NCBI GenBank assembly: GCA_027475525.1 | Contig: JAMWFC010000090.1 | Coordinates: 1,984,001 to 2,048,000, forward strand | From: Macrolepiota albuminosa | Lineage: Eukaryota; Basidiomycota; Agaricomycetes; Agaricales; Agaricaceae | Reading direction: 5' to 3' | Length of the DNA: 64,000 bases | Part shown: positions 1 to 10,855 of the stretch, one piece after another | How the letters are laid out: each line of letters opens with the position of its first letter | How positions within the stretch are numbered: position 1 is the first letter of the stretch | Notes under the pieces: generated by a model | Databases searched by the model: none | Told to the model about the DNA's origin: nothing | The model's input: the letters and a program-made list of their open reading frames with translations, nothing else | Made by a program: the position numbers and the translations under genes

Positions 1-64
1 CCAAGCGCAACTCGAGCGCTACGCATCAGCGCATATAGTAGCACTTAGGCAACAAGGGCACAAA

Positions 65-1940
65 GTGCCCAATGTATTCAGTACAAAATATACTGATTTG
101 ATGGTGAGAGTGCTCACAATGGAGCTGGAAATGTATGTGCAGTGGAAGGCCACACAGCAATCGGGGGCCTCGACCCCCTGGAGCCACATGTCCAAGGAAT
201 GCTCGACACGACGCAATCAAGACGTCGGAATCAAGCTAGTGGAGGCACTAGCACGGGCGCAAGAAGTGCCCGAAGTAAGACCGGTGAGTACTTTTTATAC
301 TCCAGCAGGACAAGGGTGGCGTGAGGAGCCCCCACGCATGCGTAACCATGACCGTAGGACAGATATGTCAGGTCCGGATGGGCATGATAGTACCGTGCTC
401 AAGGTGGAGAGCGAGGCATCTGTGATGCCACACGTGCCCATGGCTGAAACGTTGAGCGACAGAGTCGTGTATCAACGTATGCATAACGGCGACCTCAGGA
501 CTAAGGGACAGTCCCTTATTGACAATCAGGGCATCGTATTGGAGGGCACTAAGCCCATTGATGAGATGTGTCATCAATTTGTCACGCAGGGTCAGGAGAA
601 TCAAGCTTCTCCAGTTCCAGGGCGGCACAACGATCATGATCGAGGAGACTTCCTCGATCGAGATAGCGCCACAAGACGTGATGTCCCTGGTAATGGCCGG
701 GATGACAGCCCTAGGTCGACTCCTCAAGACAAGGGCAATTATGCCCACAGTCAAGGAGGCTTGGGACGTCCTCCGCAGGGTGGACGAGGGAAGTCACTTC
801 CCCATGCCGCTGATTTGGCGACTAGATCCCCGGGTCAGCGGGAGGCCATTCGAATGCATCGTGAAGCCATGCACAATCGCCTGCATCGAGTAGTCAATGA
901 TGCCCTGGGGGTCAGCGGGAGGCCATTCGAATGCATCGTGAAGCCATGCACAATCGCCTGCATCGAGTAGTCAATGATGCCCTGGGTGTAACCTTACGGT
1001 TACCAGACGGAGTGAAGCTGCGTAAAGCAGACAGTAGGCACATTCGCGCCTATACAGGCATGTCCAAGTTCAGCGACCTGGAAGATTGGGCGATGGATGT
1101 ATGCACCCATCTCGCCATGTGCTTATATGGAGGCGACGATATGGAACAAGAACGAATCTTTGTTCTTTCTGAGTTCTTGGCTGGAGAGGCCATGGGATGG
1201 TTTCAATGGGCAGTACTGCACGTCAACCATGTCCAATATGACTGGACATTCAAAGGAGTCCTTACAGGACTGTACGATCAATTCGTACACCCCTCAATGC
1301 TCCAGGATGCAAGGCGGGACTTCCAGTCTGCCAAGTACACCGAGAAGTTGGGAGTGCAAGGGTTCTATGATACCCTTAATGACCATCCCCAAACATGGCA
1401 GTATACCCGGACGGGTATACAATGCTCAAAACGTTCCTGGATGGCATCCCAGCAGACATGCGCCACTATTTGATACGTGAGGACGGATTGTCCCCAGAAG
1501 TCAATGATGTGGAAGAATTTGTAGCATATGCCATCAGGTATGAGCAGTCTCTGAAGACTGCTAACCACTATGAACATTGGAGTGGACACAAAGGAGGACC
1601 CAGGCGACTACCGCCTGGTGGGACACCCTCACGGGGTCAGCATGTGGGGACCTTCCTGGCCAAAAAGACCAATTTGGACCGTGACTGCAACACGTGGTTT
1701 GTTGTATGCAGAACCCCGGCTGCAAACCGAGGGCGGAGCTGCCCACGCCCAGATCGGGCGCCGGACGGAAAATGTTCTAAACCAAGGCTGGACTTCAAAC
1801 TGGCCAACCCACCAGGTCAGATGGGGACTTGTTTCACGTGTGGCCAACCAGGCCACTACGCTACCAACTGCCCCAAGGAAGGGGTATACACCCTGCACCC
1901 ATCTTTGAGCTGCACATACTGCAGCTGCGAGTGGGAGTGA
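65..1940 (+). pseudogene. Gyp-A gag (broken)
   Basis: Structural Gag polyprotein that would package the element RNA. After removing the 77-bp duplication at 832-985 the frame runs from the N-terminal region into a helical capsid-like part around 930-1560, then to a CCHC zinc knuckle CFTCGQPGHYATNC at 1830-1871 (CX2CX4HX4C) that binds RNA. The frame slips by one nucleotide near 1390, where coding passes between overlapping reading frames, and ends at a TGA near 1938. The true start lies upstream of or near the window edge; 65 is only the first Met visible. Assignment rests on the knuckle and on the position directly before protease. Confidence 0.75.
832..985. repeat. 77-bp tandem duplication (copy 1 832-908, copy 2 909-985)
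   Basis: Adjacent perfect copies within Gyp-A gag; the extra 77 bp shifts the gag frame. Probable assembly join. Confidence 0.9.
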
Positions 1941-2028
1941 TGGAGATGTATCTGCCAAGTCTGAGGCAGAGCACCCCACAAACGACCAGGAGCCCCCAGA
2001 GGAGGCATCGGGCACCAAGCCCAAGAGT

Positions 2029-3003
2029 GTGGTCGTGGAGGGGGAGGAGTACGTCATAGTCAACGTATATGACAACGTCTACGACAATGAGTACTACAGT
2101 TGCAACAGTGACTCCGAGTGCCTAGCGGCAATGACAGATTGGCCAGCCACAAATGATCCTGAAAGGAATAACGTGGTTTGGATGAAGACGGTGACTCTTT
2201 GTCGTGCAGAGGGCACTTTGCAGCGCCCTACATTGAAACAGGCAGACAAGGAGTGCCTGGTCTCATATGTGGACGTCGATGGCCACAAGGCATGGACCCT
2301 ATGGGACTCTGGGAGTACTACATCAGGCATAACGCCCCAGTTCGCCCATGTGTATGGAATATCCATGCAGGAGTTGGATATGCCATTGGCGTTACAGCTG
2401 GGCATCGTAGGGAGCCGAGCCATGGTGCAGTATGGGACAAATGTGACTGTCCAAACACCGGGCTCACGTAGCCAGGAATACATGGATGTAGCGAACTTCA
2501 ATTGCTACGATATGATACTGGGAATGCCATTCATGCGGCGTAACAAAGTCATACTAGACTTTGACCACTGTCAGGTACTAGTAAATGGGAAAGTGATCCC
2601 AGCCAAATGAGCTACAGCAGACAACACTGATAATCGTCTGCGACGTCATTGCACTACAGAGAAGCGCAAGGACTCTCCATGACTTGGCCGGCGCAGAGTG
2701 CCAGCGGTGGAGGATGTTGAGGAGGATGTGCAGGCTATGATTGGACTAAGCACAGACTACAACGTGGTGATGATGAGCGAGGAGGAGTATCAAGCCTCCA
2801 AGAGGAGCAATGAGCGCATAATCGCTCCTGATATTCAAGGCACAAAGCCTCCAGACAAGCGCCATCAAAAGGCGAGACAACGGGAGGACTCAGTGGATGT
2901 ATGTCCACCTACGTCCTCACAAGTCAAGTTGGAAGACTTGAGAGACAGCATCCAAGAGGCAGAAGCCTCAGGAGAGGGGGACACACGGTCCCTATGGGAG
3001 TGA
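2029..3003 (+). pseudogene. Gyp-A protease and linker (broken)
   Basis: Aspartic retropepsin that would process Gag-Pol. The catalytic triplet Asp-Ser-Gly is encoded at 2305-2313 (WDSGSTTS) and the second conserved region, ILGMPF, lies about 65 residues later, as expected. The frame is interrupted by TGA at 2608-2610, by TGA near 2680 and by TGA at 3001-3003; in each case translation resumes in the same frame, and an Arg codon CGA would restore it. The stretch after 2610 is a charged linker to reverse transcriptase. In an intact element this is one polyprotein with Gag and RT. Confidence 0.78.
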
Positions 3004-3045
3004 CCAGCCCCCCTGCCGGAGTACGACTGGGCATACAACCCCCGA

Positions 3046-4364
3046 ATGCCGCAAGAGTGGAATGAGCTGGTGGCAGCCACATGTACACAAAATGCGCACC
3101 AGAGACGGATGACCGTCAAACCAGCGTATTGCCAGCCAGCCTTGGACGAGGTGTCCGTAGCGTACTCACTTGTACGTGAGGGAACAAGCCTTGTGGCCTA
3201 TAAGGCAGCGGCAGCGAGTGCTCCGCTGAGACTACATATACCCGATGACAGTGTCAATCGGGTGCTTGCAATGTGCGAGCAGTATGCACCACTGCCTCGG
3301 CCACCCTCAGAGACGGTGGAAGTACTTCCCCCGGTATGTATGAAGGGGAAGCAGAAGGCAACAAGCCTTTGTGAGGAAGATATACCTCGGTTGCATCAGC
3401 AATGGCAAGAAGAATTTGCCGATATGGTCAACGGGACCAAGAAGGAGCTCCCACCATGGCGGGAGGTGAACCATGAGATCAATCTCATAGACGAGAGCAA
3501 GCAGTATAAGTACCACTTGCCGCGCTGCCTGCATGCACTCCAGGAGCAACTACGCGATAAAACTAATCGCTATTTAAATGCTCAATGGTGGTCTCCATGC
3601 ACCACTGCCCAAGCTGCACCATTATTGTGCATCCCAAAGAAGGATGGAACCCTTCAAACAGCTCTTGATGCGCGTCAGCACAATGACAACACCATAAAGG
3701 ATGTAACTCCTTTACCAGATCAGGAGGTGATCCAGGAAGACATGGCTCGGGCGAAGTATTGCTCAAAGATTGACCTTACTGACACTTACGAGCAGGTGCG
3801 CATTCGCACTGAAGACGTACCCAAGACCGTATTTGCATTGATTATGGGCACGTTCACAAGCAACATAATGCAGATTGGAGACTGTAATGCTCCAGCAACT
3901 TTCCAGAGGCTAATGACCTCATGGGCACGTTCACAAGCAACATAATGCAGATTGGAGACTGTAATGCTCCAGCAACTTTCCAGAGGCTAATGACCTCTAT
4001 CTTCCGAGATGTAATAGGACGTTTTATGCACATCTACTTAGATGACATATTCATCTACTCGGATTCTATGGAGGAGCATGAGCAGCACCTCAGAGTCGTA
4101 GTTGAACGACTGCGCAAATACAAGTTGTACTTGAAGTGGAAGAAATGTAGCTCTCTACGCTCAGAGTATAGACTGCCTAGGATATGTCATAGATGAGCGG
4201 GGTATCCACCCCGATCAGGACAAGCTCAATCACATTTGGGAGTGGTGAACACCCCGAAACTACAATGACATCCAACGGTTCGTTGGTCTTGTCAACTACA
4301 TATCGAGCTTCTTGCCTGATGTCACAGCCTATACTGGGCCACTTATGGCCATGACGCAGAACGG
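3046..4364 (+). pseudogene. Gyp-A reverse transcriptase (broken)
   Basis: RNA-dependent DNA polymerase domain of Pol. Conserved blocks run in order: IPKKDG, the SKIDL block, the APATFQRLM block and the catalytic YLDDI near 4035-4049. The perfect 77-bp duplication at 3844-3997 throws the frame just before the catalytic block. A further one-nucleotide shift near 4160 and a TGA near 4246 follow. The coding sequence stops at the reversed solo LTR and resumes at 5305 as RNase H. Confidence 0.88.
3844..3997. repeat. 77-bp tandem duplication (3844-3920 / 3921-3997)
   Basis: Match is exactly 77 bp: both flanking bases differ. It splits the Gyp-A RT frame between the APATFQRLM block and the YLDDI block. 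Probable assembly join. Confidence 0.93.
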
Positions 4365-5304
4365 TGATGACGCCCAAAGTTTGGTCAGTAACAAATGTAA
4401 CTAGAGTGTTACCGTACCAAGAGTGTGCGTTGGGCGCGCTTAAAGTGTGGTGAGGAGTCCCGGGCAGGTCCCAGAGAACGCGTCTGTGAAAAAGGGGTAA
4501 AAGTCGGTAACAGAGTCGGCAAGTGTCAAGCGCTAAGGTAAAGCGCCTAAGGAAAATGCGGTAAGTGAACACAGCAAAGGTAAGCGGCAAGAGCACGGTA
4601 AGCTTAGCGAAGTTCTAAGCGTCGATAATGCCTGCCGTAGTTGCAAGGCGCAAAGGTGTCGAAAGTTGGTGAGAGTCTGCAACTGCCGACGAGTTCGACG
4701 TTGCCGACCGTAAATGAGCTCTGGAGCGTAAAGGGGACTGAAGAAGTGGGAGCAGGAAACTCTGGTCTATTTGTCTGATGGTGTATGTACAAGTCGGTAA
4801 GTAATATATATACTACAAGGAGTTCACCGTCGCCAGTGACCAACCATCGCCAAAGTGCGGTAAACTGGAAAATTTCATAGGGGTAGCTCCAACGGTTTCA
4901 GATTCCTACCGTCTTTTCAAGACCCTTGGCGCCACCAGGCGGCAGATCGCGGTGCTAAACCATCAATCCATCACCCTTCTGTCTGTCAGAACACCTAAGC
5001 GACGTTAGGCGCCAAATCGAGACGCTAAGCGGTGTCAGACGCCAAGGTCAAACGCCAAGCTGTCTGTCAGTTTTTGATAGATCATCAGGCTTCTCGCTAA
5101 GCGCTGTCGTCAGTGACTGATGCCATCTGTCAGTTGTCATTCTGTCTGCCGTCGGCGCTATCATTGATCGGATCTGCTTCTTGCCGTGCGCGGCCGTCAA
5201 ATATCGCCCAAATTGGATAATTAGCGCGCGCTAAGGTATTTTGAGTTGGTGCCGCATTGCCGTCGCCTGCCGTTGATGCGCTGATCCTGTATGGGGTCCT
5301 ATCA
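4365..5304 (-). mobile_element. Solo LTR of the Gyp-B family, reversed, in Gyp-A
   Basis: About 940 bp that read on the minus strand as the same LTR found at 5848-6783 and 23023-23958. It is flanked by the 4-bp direct repeat ACGG (4361-4364 and 5305-5308). There is no internal sequence, so it is the product of LTR-LTR recombination after a Gyp-B insertion into Gyp-A pol. Removing it with one ACGG rejoins the Gyp-A RT and RNase H frames. Confidence 0.9.
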
Positions 5305-5308
5305 ACGG

Positions 5309-5847
5309 GTCACCGTTCAATTGGAGGCCATTGCACCAGCGGTGCTTTGAGATGGTCAAACAGATCTGTACAAAGACTCCGGTGATTCGACCAATCGACC
5401 CTAGACAGGACGAGCCGATATGGCTCATTTGTGACGCGTCCAAGTCAGGCGTCAGAGCCATGTATGGTCAGGGAAGCAGCTGGCAGACGTGCCGCCCAGC
5501 AGGGTTCATGTCAAAGAAGTTCACAACGGCCCAGCAAAACTATGCGGTGCACGAGCTGGAAACCCTTGCCATACTCGAGGCCCTCCTCAAGTGGGAGGAT
5601 AAGCTGATGGGATATCCCATCCACATCATAACGGACCACAAGGCCCTTGAGTTCTTTAAAACTCAGGTGAACTTGTCGCCACGTCAGCGACGGTGGATAG
5701 ACTACATGTTGAGATACCAGTTCGACATCACCTATGTTAAAGGTGAACTCAACAAAGTGGCAGACTGCTTGTCACGCTACTTTGAGAGTGATGTAGTTGG
5801 GGAGGCTCACGAGCCTCATGAGTATGTGCAGGCAGACTGCCGCATAG
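5309..5847 (+). pseudogene. Gyp-A RNase H (3' part of the RT-RNase H region)
   Basis: RNase H domain that degrades the RNA template during reverse transcription. It contains the tether-like segment leading into CDASKSG (first catalytic Asp), the HELETLAI block (Glu), the TDHKALEFF block (Asp) and the following RRWIDYML region, ending at VADCLSRYF. Coding is cut at 5847 by Gyp-B and continues at 23959 with integrase. Confidence 0.88.
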
Positions 5848-6783
5848 TGATAGGACCTCATACAGGATCAGCGCATCAACGGCAGGCTACGGCAATGCGG
5901 CACCGACTCAGGATACCTTAGCGCGTGCTAATTATCCAATTTGGGCAATATTTGATGGCTGGGTACGGCAAGAAGCAGATCCGATCAGTGATAGCGCTGA
6001 CGGCAGCAAGAATGACAACTGACAGATGGCATCAGTCACTGACGACAGCGCTTAGGGAGAAGCCTGATGATCTATCAAAAACTGACGGACAGCTTGGCGT
6101 TTGACCTTGGCGTCTGACATCGCTTAGCGCCTCGATTTGGCGCCTGACATTGCTAAGCATTTTGGACAGACAGAAGGGTGATGGATTGATGGTTTAGCAC
6201 CACGATCTGCCGCCTGGTGTTGCTAAAGGTCTTGAATGGACAGTAGGGATCTGAAACTGTTGGAGCTACCCCTATGAAATTTTCCAGTTTACCGCACTTT
6301 GGCAATGGTTGGTCACTGGTGACGGTGAACTCCTTGTAGTATATAAAGTACTTACCAACTTGTACATATGGGGAGAAAAAAAGACCAGAGTTTACTACTC
6401 CCCTTTCTTCAGTCTCCCTTACGCTCGAGATTTCATTTACGGTCGGCAACGTCGAGCTCGTCAGCAGCTGCAGACTTCATCGCTAGCCTTCGACTTATTT
6501 GCGCCTTGCATCTACGGCAGGCATTACGACGCTTAGACTTTGCTAAGCTTACCGTGCTCTTGCCACTTACGTTGCCGTGTTCACTTACCGCTCCCTTCAT
6601 AGGTGCTTTACCTTAGCACGTTACGCTTGCCGACCCCCTTACCGACAATTCCCTATTTTCACAGGCGCGTTCTCTGGGACCTGCCTGGGACTCCTCACAT
6701 CACTTATAGCGTGCCCAACGCAAGCAATTGGTATGGTAACACTTTAGTAATATTTGTTTCTAACCAAACTTTGGGTGTCATCA
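5848..6783 (+). repeat. Gyp-B 5' LTR
   Basis: 936 bp, starts TGATAGGACC and ends TGTCATCA. It carries a TATA-like box (GTATATAAAG) near 6338-6348, which would place transcription start in the second half of the LTR. Confidence 0.93.
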
Positions 6784-6786
6784 AAT

Positions 6787-6804
6787 TGGAGCCCACCGCG
6801 AGGG
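6787..6804 (+). promoter_or_regulatory. Gyp-B primer binding site (putative)
   Basis: TGGAGCCCACCGCGAGGG, three bases after the LTR end. TGG is the complement of the tRNA CCA end, as in tRNA-primed elements. I cannot name the tRNA. Gyp-D has the same geometry at 52665. Confidence 0.6.
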
Positions 6805-7058
6805 ATCTCTAGGGCAGAATTCTGCCAGAAACCCATCTCCAGTGTAGGCGCCGCCTGCTAGAACAGTCGGCAGAAGGCATAGCTCCTTCCCATCCATCAA
6901 CTCCACAACTACCTGGTGCCTTACCGGGTCTCTCTCTTGCACAGGAACTACAGAACGCCACTGTAGACGAATTTCCTGATCTCTTCTCGCGTTCTTTTGA
7001 CTTTAGCGCCGACGACCTCTTAGCGTCGCCGCTTGCCGTACCGCAACCAGTCACCCCC

Positions 7059-7212
7059 ATTACTCCGCTAACGCCTCTTTCACAACTCATTTCTCTTACC
7101 CCGTCGCCAATCTCTAGAACTCCTTCCCCACTACCATTACTCCGCTAACGCCTCTTTCACAACTCATTTCTCTTACCCCGTCGCCAATCTCTAGAACTCC
7201 TTCCCCACTACC
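7059..7212. repeat. 77-bp tandem duplication (7059-7135 / 7136-7212)
   Basis: Adjacent copies in the N-terminal Gyp-B gag region. Probable assembly join. Confidence 0.9.
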
Positions 7213-8186
7213 GCTAACTGAACTCGCCACCACCGTTGCCATGAAACAACAAGTTCCACGCATGCCGCCACGCAATCACTTCTCAGCACCAAAATGGGAC
7301 GAGTCCAAGCCACGGGAGCTCTCCCAGTATTTTAAGGAATTAGAGTATTTGTTCAGGGATTGTGGCATTACCGACCACACGCAGATGAAGGAGTACGTGG
7401 CAAGATACATGTCATATGACATGGCAGAGATGTGGACAGGCCTTGCCGAGTTTGCTGCCTTTGTTCCTGCTGCCCCACCCATTCCAGCCCAAGGCGCTTC
7501 GTATGAAGGCTGGAAGACGGCAGTGATTCAGTTATACCCTGGCGCAGAGGAGGCTACCCGATACACGGTAAACAAGTTGCAGAAACTAGTACAGGAATCT
7601 TTCGACAACGGCACATCTTCGCTTGGCACGTTCTCTACATATTACCACGAGTTTCAGAAAATTGCTAGGTGGCTTCTGCAGAACGGCAAGCTCTATATTA
7701 ACGAGGAACGTCGTCTATTCCAGCAAGGCATCCCAACTTCACTGTGGACTTGTATTGCTCGTTGCCTAGAAATTGTTCATCAGACCCATCACCCTGATGA
7801 GCTCTATAACGTTGCTGATGTCTTGAAGCCGGTAAATGGGTTCTCAAGGGAACGGACACTGGCGTTGGGCTGCAACGCGCTAGGACGAGCCCACCACCTG
7901 AGCGAACTAACGGTATCATTCCCATCCCACCTCCTGTTGCCGACTTCGTTAAGAAGGAGGATCTCAACGCTGCCATTACCACTGCTGTCGCTTCCGCCAT
8001 GTCTCGTATCGAAACTATGATTACCACCAATCTCGCTAACCGACCCGCTAATGTACCCCCGTCTGGCCCTTGCCACTTCTGTGGGAAAATTGGCCATACT
8101 ATGACTAGAGGACACTGCGTAACTTTAGAAAACTACATTCGGCAAGGAAGGATTCGACGGGCTATCGACAGCAAGATAGTCCTCAC

Positions 8187-8340
8187 CACTGGCGCCACCA
8201 TCCCCAACTACCCAGACAAGAAGTCCTTCCAGGAGCGAGTTGATGAATGGCATAGGTGCAACCCACTGGCGCCACCATCCCCAACTACCCAGACAAGAAG
8301 TCCTTCCAGGAGCGAGTTGATGAATGGCATAGGTGCAACC
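8187..8340. repeat. 77-bp tandem duplication (8187-8263 / 8264-8340)
   Basis: Adjacent copies just after the Gyp-B zinc knuckle; they shift the gag frame. Probable assembly join. Confidence 0.9.
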
Positions 8341-8936
8341 CAGGACAAATCGTTACCTGCACGCTTTCTGGCAACGCCAACCCCGACCCTGAACAGGCGA
8401 CCCAACAGCAAATGATCCACGAGGTCTTACACTTCGACAGCATTGGCGACCATCCTACTTTCTTGCGGGAAGAACGTATCGCCAAGCTCCAACAGGAATT
8501 GGATTCGCTTAAAAATCAGGTCTTTGATGGGGTTGAAGTTAAGCAGCCTAAACAACCTCTTAAAGGATACAAGCCAATGCCTCCTGCTAGCAAGTTACCG
8601 ACTCCCGCTCCTGCCGCACCACCTGCTACTACCCCTGCTACTACTTCAGAACCATTGTTGACCGCCGCCGCTCCTGAACGGCCCTTGCCGCCTCTCCATC
8701 CCTACTCAGGGATTCCCAACCGTTATCATGCTCCCGCACAACGAAACTTTGCCGCTCCCGAGAAGCGTCCTGAAGGGGGTTACCGACCTACCGCGCCAAT
8801 TTTTGACATAGAGAAATCAAACCACGTATTTAGCCGCATCATGAAAACCGCTGTCACCTTGTCAGTAGAAGAACTTTGTAGTATTGCTCCCGACGTCTGC
8901 AACCAAGTCAAGACGGCAGTCACTCCTTGACGTCCC

Positions 8937-10222
8937 TTGGCAACAACCGTTGCCGAGGTCGAGGATCTCGACGACGCGCTCCCTGGTTTTTCCGTTACCG
9001 TCGACTCTCTGGACGCTAAAGACTCTCCTGCTGACACCATTGCTAACACCACCTCTGTGGACCCAGTAGAGACCTATCTTAGGTCAGTAGACCATGGAGA
9101 AGACCCAGCAATCCTTACTGTTGCTCAAGAATTGCACGCTATCCACTCAGTAGCGCTAACAGTAGACAATAAGCACGAGGTAGAGGCGATTGTGGATAGC
9201 GGGTCTCAAATTATTTCTATGGCAGCCGAAGTCGCTAACAATCTGGGCCTTATTTATGACCCTACCGTTATACTAAACATGCAGAGCGCTAACGGAACGG
9301 TGGACAGATCCCTAGGCCTCGCCAAGAATGTGCTGTGCACCCTTGGCGACATTACGTTTTATCTTCAGATACACATCTTACTATCCCCGGCATACGATTT
9401 ACTTCTCAGCAGACCCTTCGATGTCTTGGCGCGATCAGTTGTCAAGACGGTTACCAACGACGAGACGACCTTAACAATTAGCGACCCAAATTCCGGAATC
9501 CAACGAACGGTGCCAACATTCCCTAGGGGACAACAAAAAGGCGCCCACGCTAAGCCCCCAGAGTTTACCAACCAACACGCCAATGAGCCTCCCCACCGGT
9601 GTTTTCACAGACCATCGAGGAGGTGATTGGCGACGATCACGGAGATGTAGCGCTAACGCTGGAATATGACCATTCTACTGGTCTTGTAAATGTTATGTCT
9701 ACTGCTTTTCTTGACGAAGATGTTTTAACTACTTTACCCAATATGACCATTCTACTGGTCTTGTAAATGTTATGTCTACTGCTTTTCTTGACGAAGATGT
9801 TTTAACTACTTTACCCAATACCGATGCAGAGCTTCCCCAGAAAAATCAAAACATTACCGACTCCTCTCTTGCCTACTTATACCTTACCGCTTCCGAATCA
9901 TTTCAAAACATTGCGTCTACCGATACTTATCTCACTACCCTTCCTGGAGCCTCGTCTCCTGCCATTTTTGGACTTGCCGCTCCTCAGGCTACAAATCCCC
10001 TTTCTACCTCTGTATATAACCAAGCTAACGCTCCTAAAAGGAAAGGGGTTCAAGTCAAAAAGAAATATAAGCCAGTTGCGCTTAAAACAAAACCCGTCGC
10101 CACGCACTCTCCCGAGACGTTTAGAATCGAGCGCCAAATCATTGGCGACTCTCTTGCCAATATGCCAACCTTATCACCAAATCCGCCAACCTTCCAGCCC
10201 ACAGGATGTTTTACCGAGGAAC
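8937..10222 (+). pseudogene. Gyp-B protease and linker to RT (interrupted by Gyp-C)
   Basis: Retropepsin with catalytic IVDSGSQIISM near 9190-9222 and the flap/second conserved region YDLLLSRPFD near 9398-9427. After the 77-bp duplication at 9663-9816 a Ser/Thr-rich linker continues to 10222, where Gyp-C is inserted. On the far side of Gyp-C, at 16719, the same linker resumes and leads into RT, so Gyp-C landed in the protease-RT spacer of Pol. Confidence 0.82.
9663..9816. repeat. 77-bp tandem duplication (9663-9739 / 9740-9816)
   Basis: Adjacent copies in the Gyp-B protease-RT linker. Probable assembly join. Confidence 0.92.
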
Positions 10223-10606
10223 TGTCAGGGGACCCCTCATTCCTTTCTTCTTTCACTCCTTATTTCTTCACTCTCCTTTCATTCACTTCCTTATTTCTTC
10301 TACCATTCTCTCATTTTGCTGTTACTACTTCTTCAACACTATCTGTTGGTACTATTCTCAACCTTTGAGGTACTCTGGTTCTTTAGCTACCATTTAGACA
10401 AGTGTGGGCCCTTCAGCACCGCTTCCAAACTGCTTATATAAGCTGGAGTTTGCCTTTCTGACTTCTAAAGTCCGGAGTTTTCCTCCCTTGTTTGCACACT
10501 TGTTTGGTTAGTCAATTTTCGAGTTTTTAAGGTTTTGTTGTACTGTACAGTTGTTTCCCACGCTTCAGAGGCCCCAGAAGCGTCCAACCTGGCATAGGGA
10601 ATCCCC

Positions 10607-10617
10607 AGACTTGTTCT
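10607..10617 (+). promoter_or_regulatory. Predicted self-primer: RNA 5' end in the Gyp-C LTR
   Basis: AGACTTGTTCT is the exact reverse complement of AGAACAAGTCT at 10744-10754, three bases inside the internal region. In Tf1 the first 11 nt of the transcript anneal to such a site and prime minus-strand synthesis. The TATA-like box is about 170 bp upstream, farther than ideal. Confidence 0.72.
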
Positions 10618-10638
10618 CTTTGGATCTCCCTCTGCCAG

Positions 10639-10701
10639 GTGAGTAGCTACCTTGATATTGTCAGTATATATTCTAATACACTTTGGATCTCCCTCTGCCA
10701 G
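10639..10701 (+). other. Intron-like segment in the Gyp-C LTR, bounded by a 21-bp duplication
   Basis: 63 bp starting GTGAGT and ending CTGCCAG, with a branch-like CTAAT about 25 bases before the end. The 21 bp before the GT (10618-10638) and the last 21 bp of the segment (10681-10701) are the same sequence. Gyp-C2 has the same arrangement, diverged, on the minus strand around 42810-42890. Splicing is unproven. Confidence 0.55.
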
Positions 10702-10743
10702 CTGTGTGACTGAGCCACAGCCTCTAGAGGTCGCCCTTACAGC

Positions 10744-10754
10744 AGAACAAGTCT
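10744..10754 (+). promoter_or_regulatory. Gyp-C self-priming site (PBS)
   Basis: AGAACAAGTCT, complementary over exactly 11 nt to 10607-10617 in the LTR. Gyp-C2 has AGAACAAGTTT here and a matching change in its LTR. Confidence 0.75.
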
Positions 10755-10855
10755 CTACATTTCGGTCTGGGAGCCCCCTTCAGCCTGCTTGAGCCCTCTC
10801 TTGCCCCTTTAGGTCCCTCCCCCACTGGATTACTCCCTGCCCCTCTGTTGCTTCT

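Larger units (their letters stand above)
6812..8930 (+). pseudogene. Gyp-B gag (broken)
   Basis: The frame is open from just after a TAG at 6809-6811 but has no ATG until 7241, so the N-terminal start is either lost or non-canonical. Residues after 7241 form a helical capsid-like region. A zinc knuckle follows near 8070-8120 as CHFCGKIGHTMTRGHC, whose last spacing is six residues instead of four. A Pro/Ala-rich segment lies around 8570-8800. The 77-bp duplications at 7059-7212 and 8187-8340 and a shift near 7850-7990 break the frame. A TGA at 8928-8930 separates it from protease where an Arg codon would fit. Confidence 0.72.
10223..10741 (+). repeat. Gyp-C 5' LTR
   Basis: 519 bp, TGTCAGGGGAC...CCCTTACA. 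TATA-like box TATATAAG at 10435-10442. It contains the predicted RNA 5' end at 10607 and an intron-like segment at 10639-10701. Confidence 0.96.
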
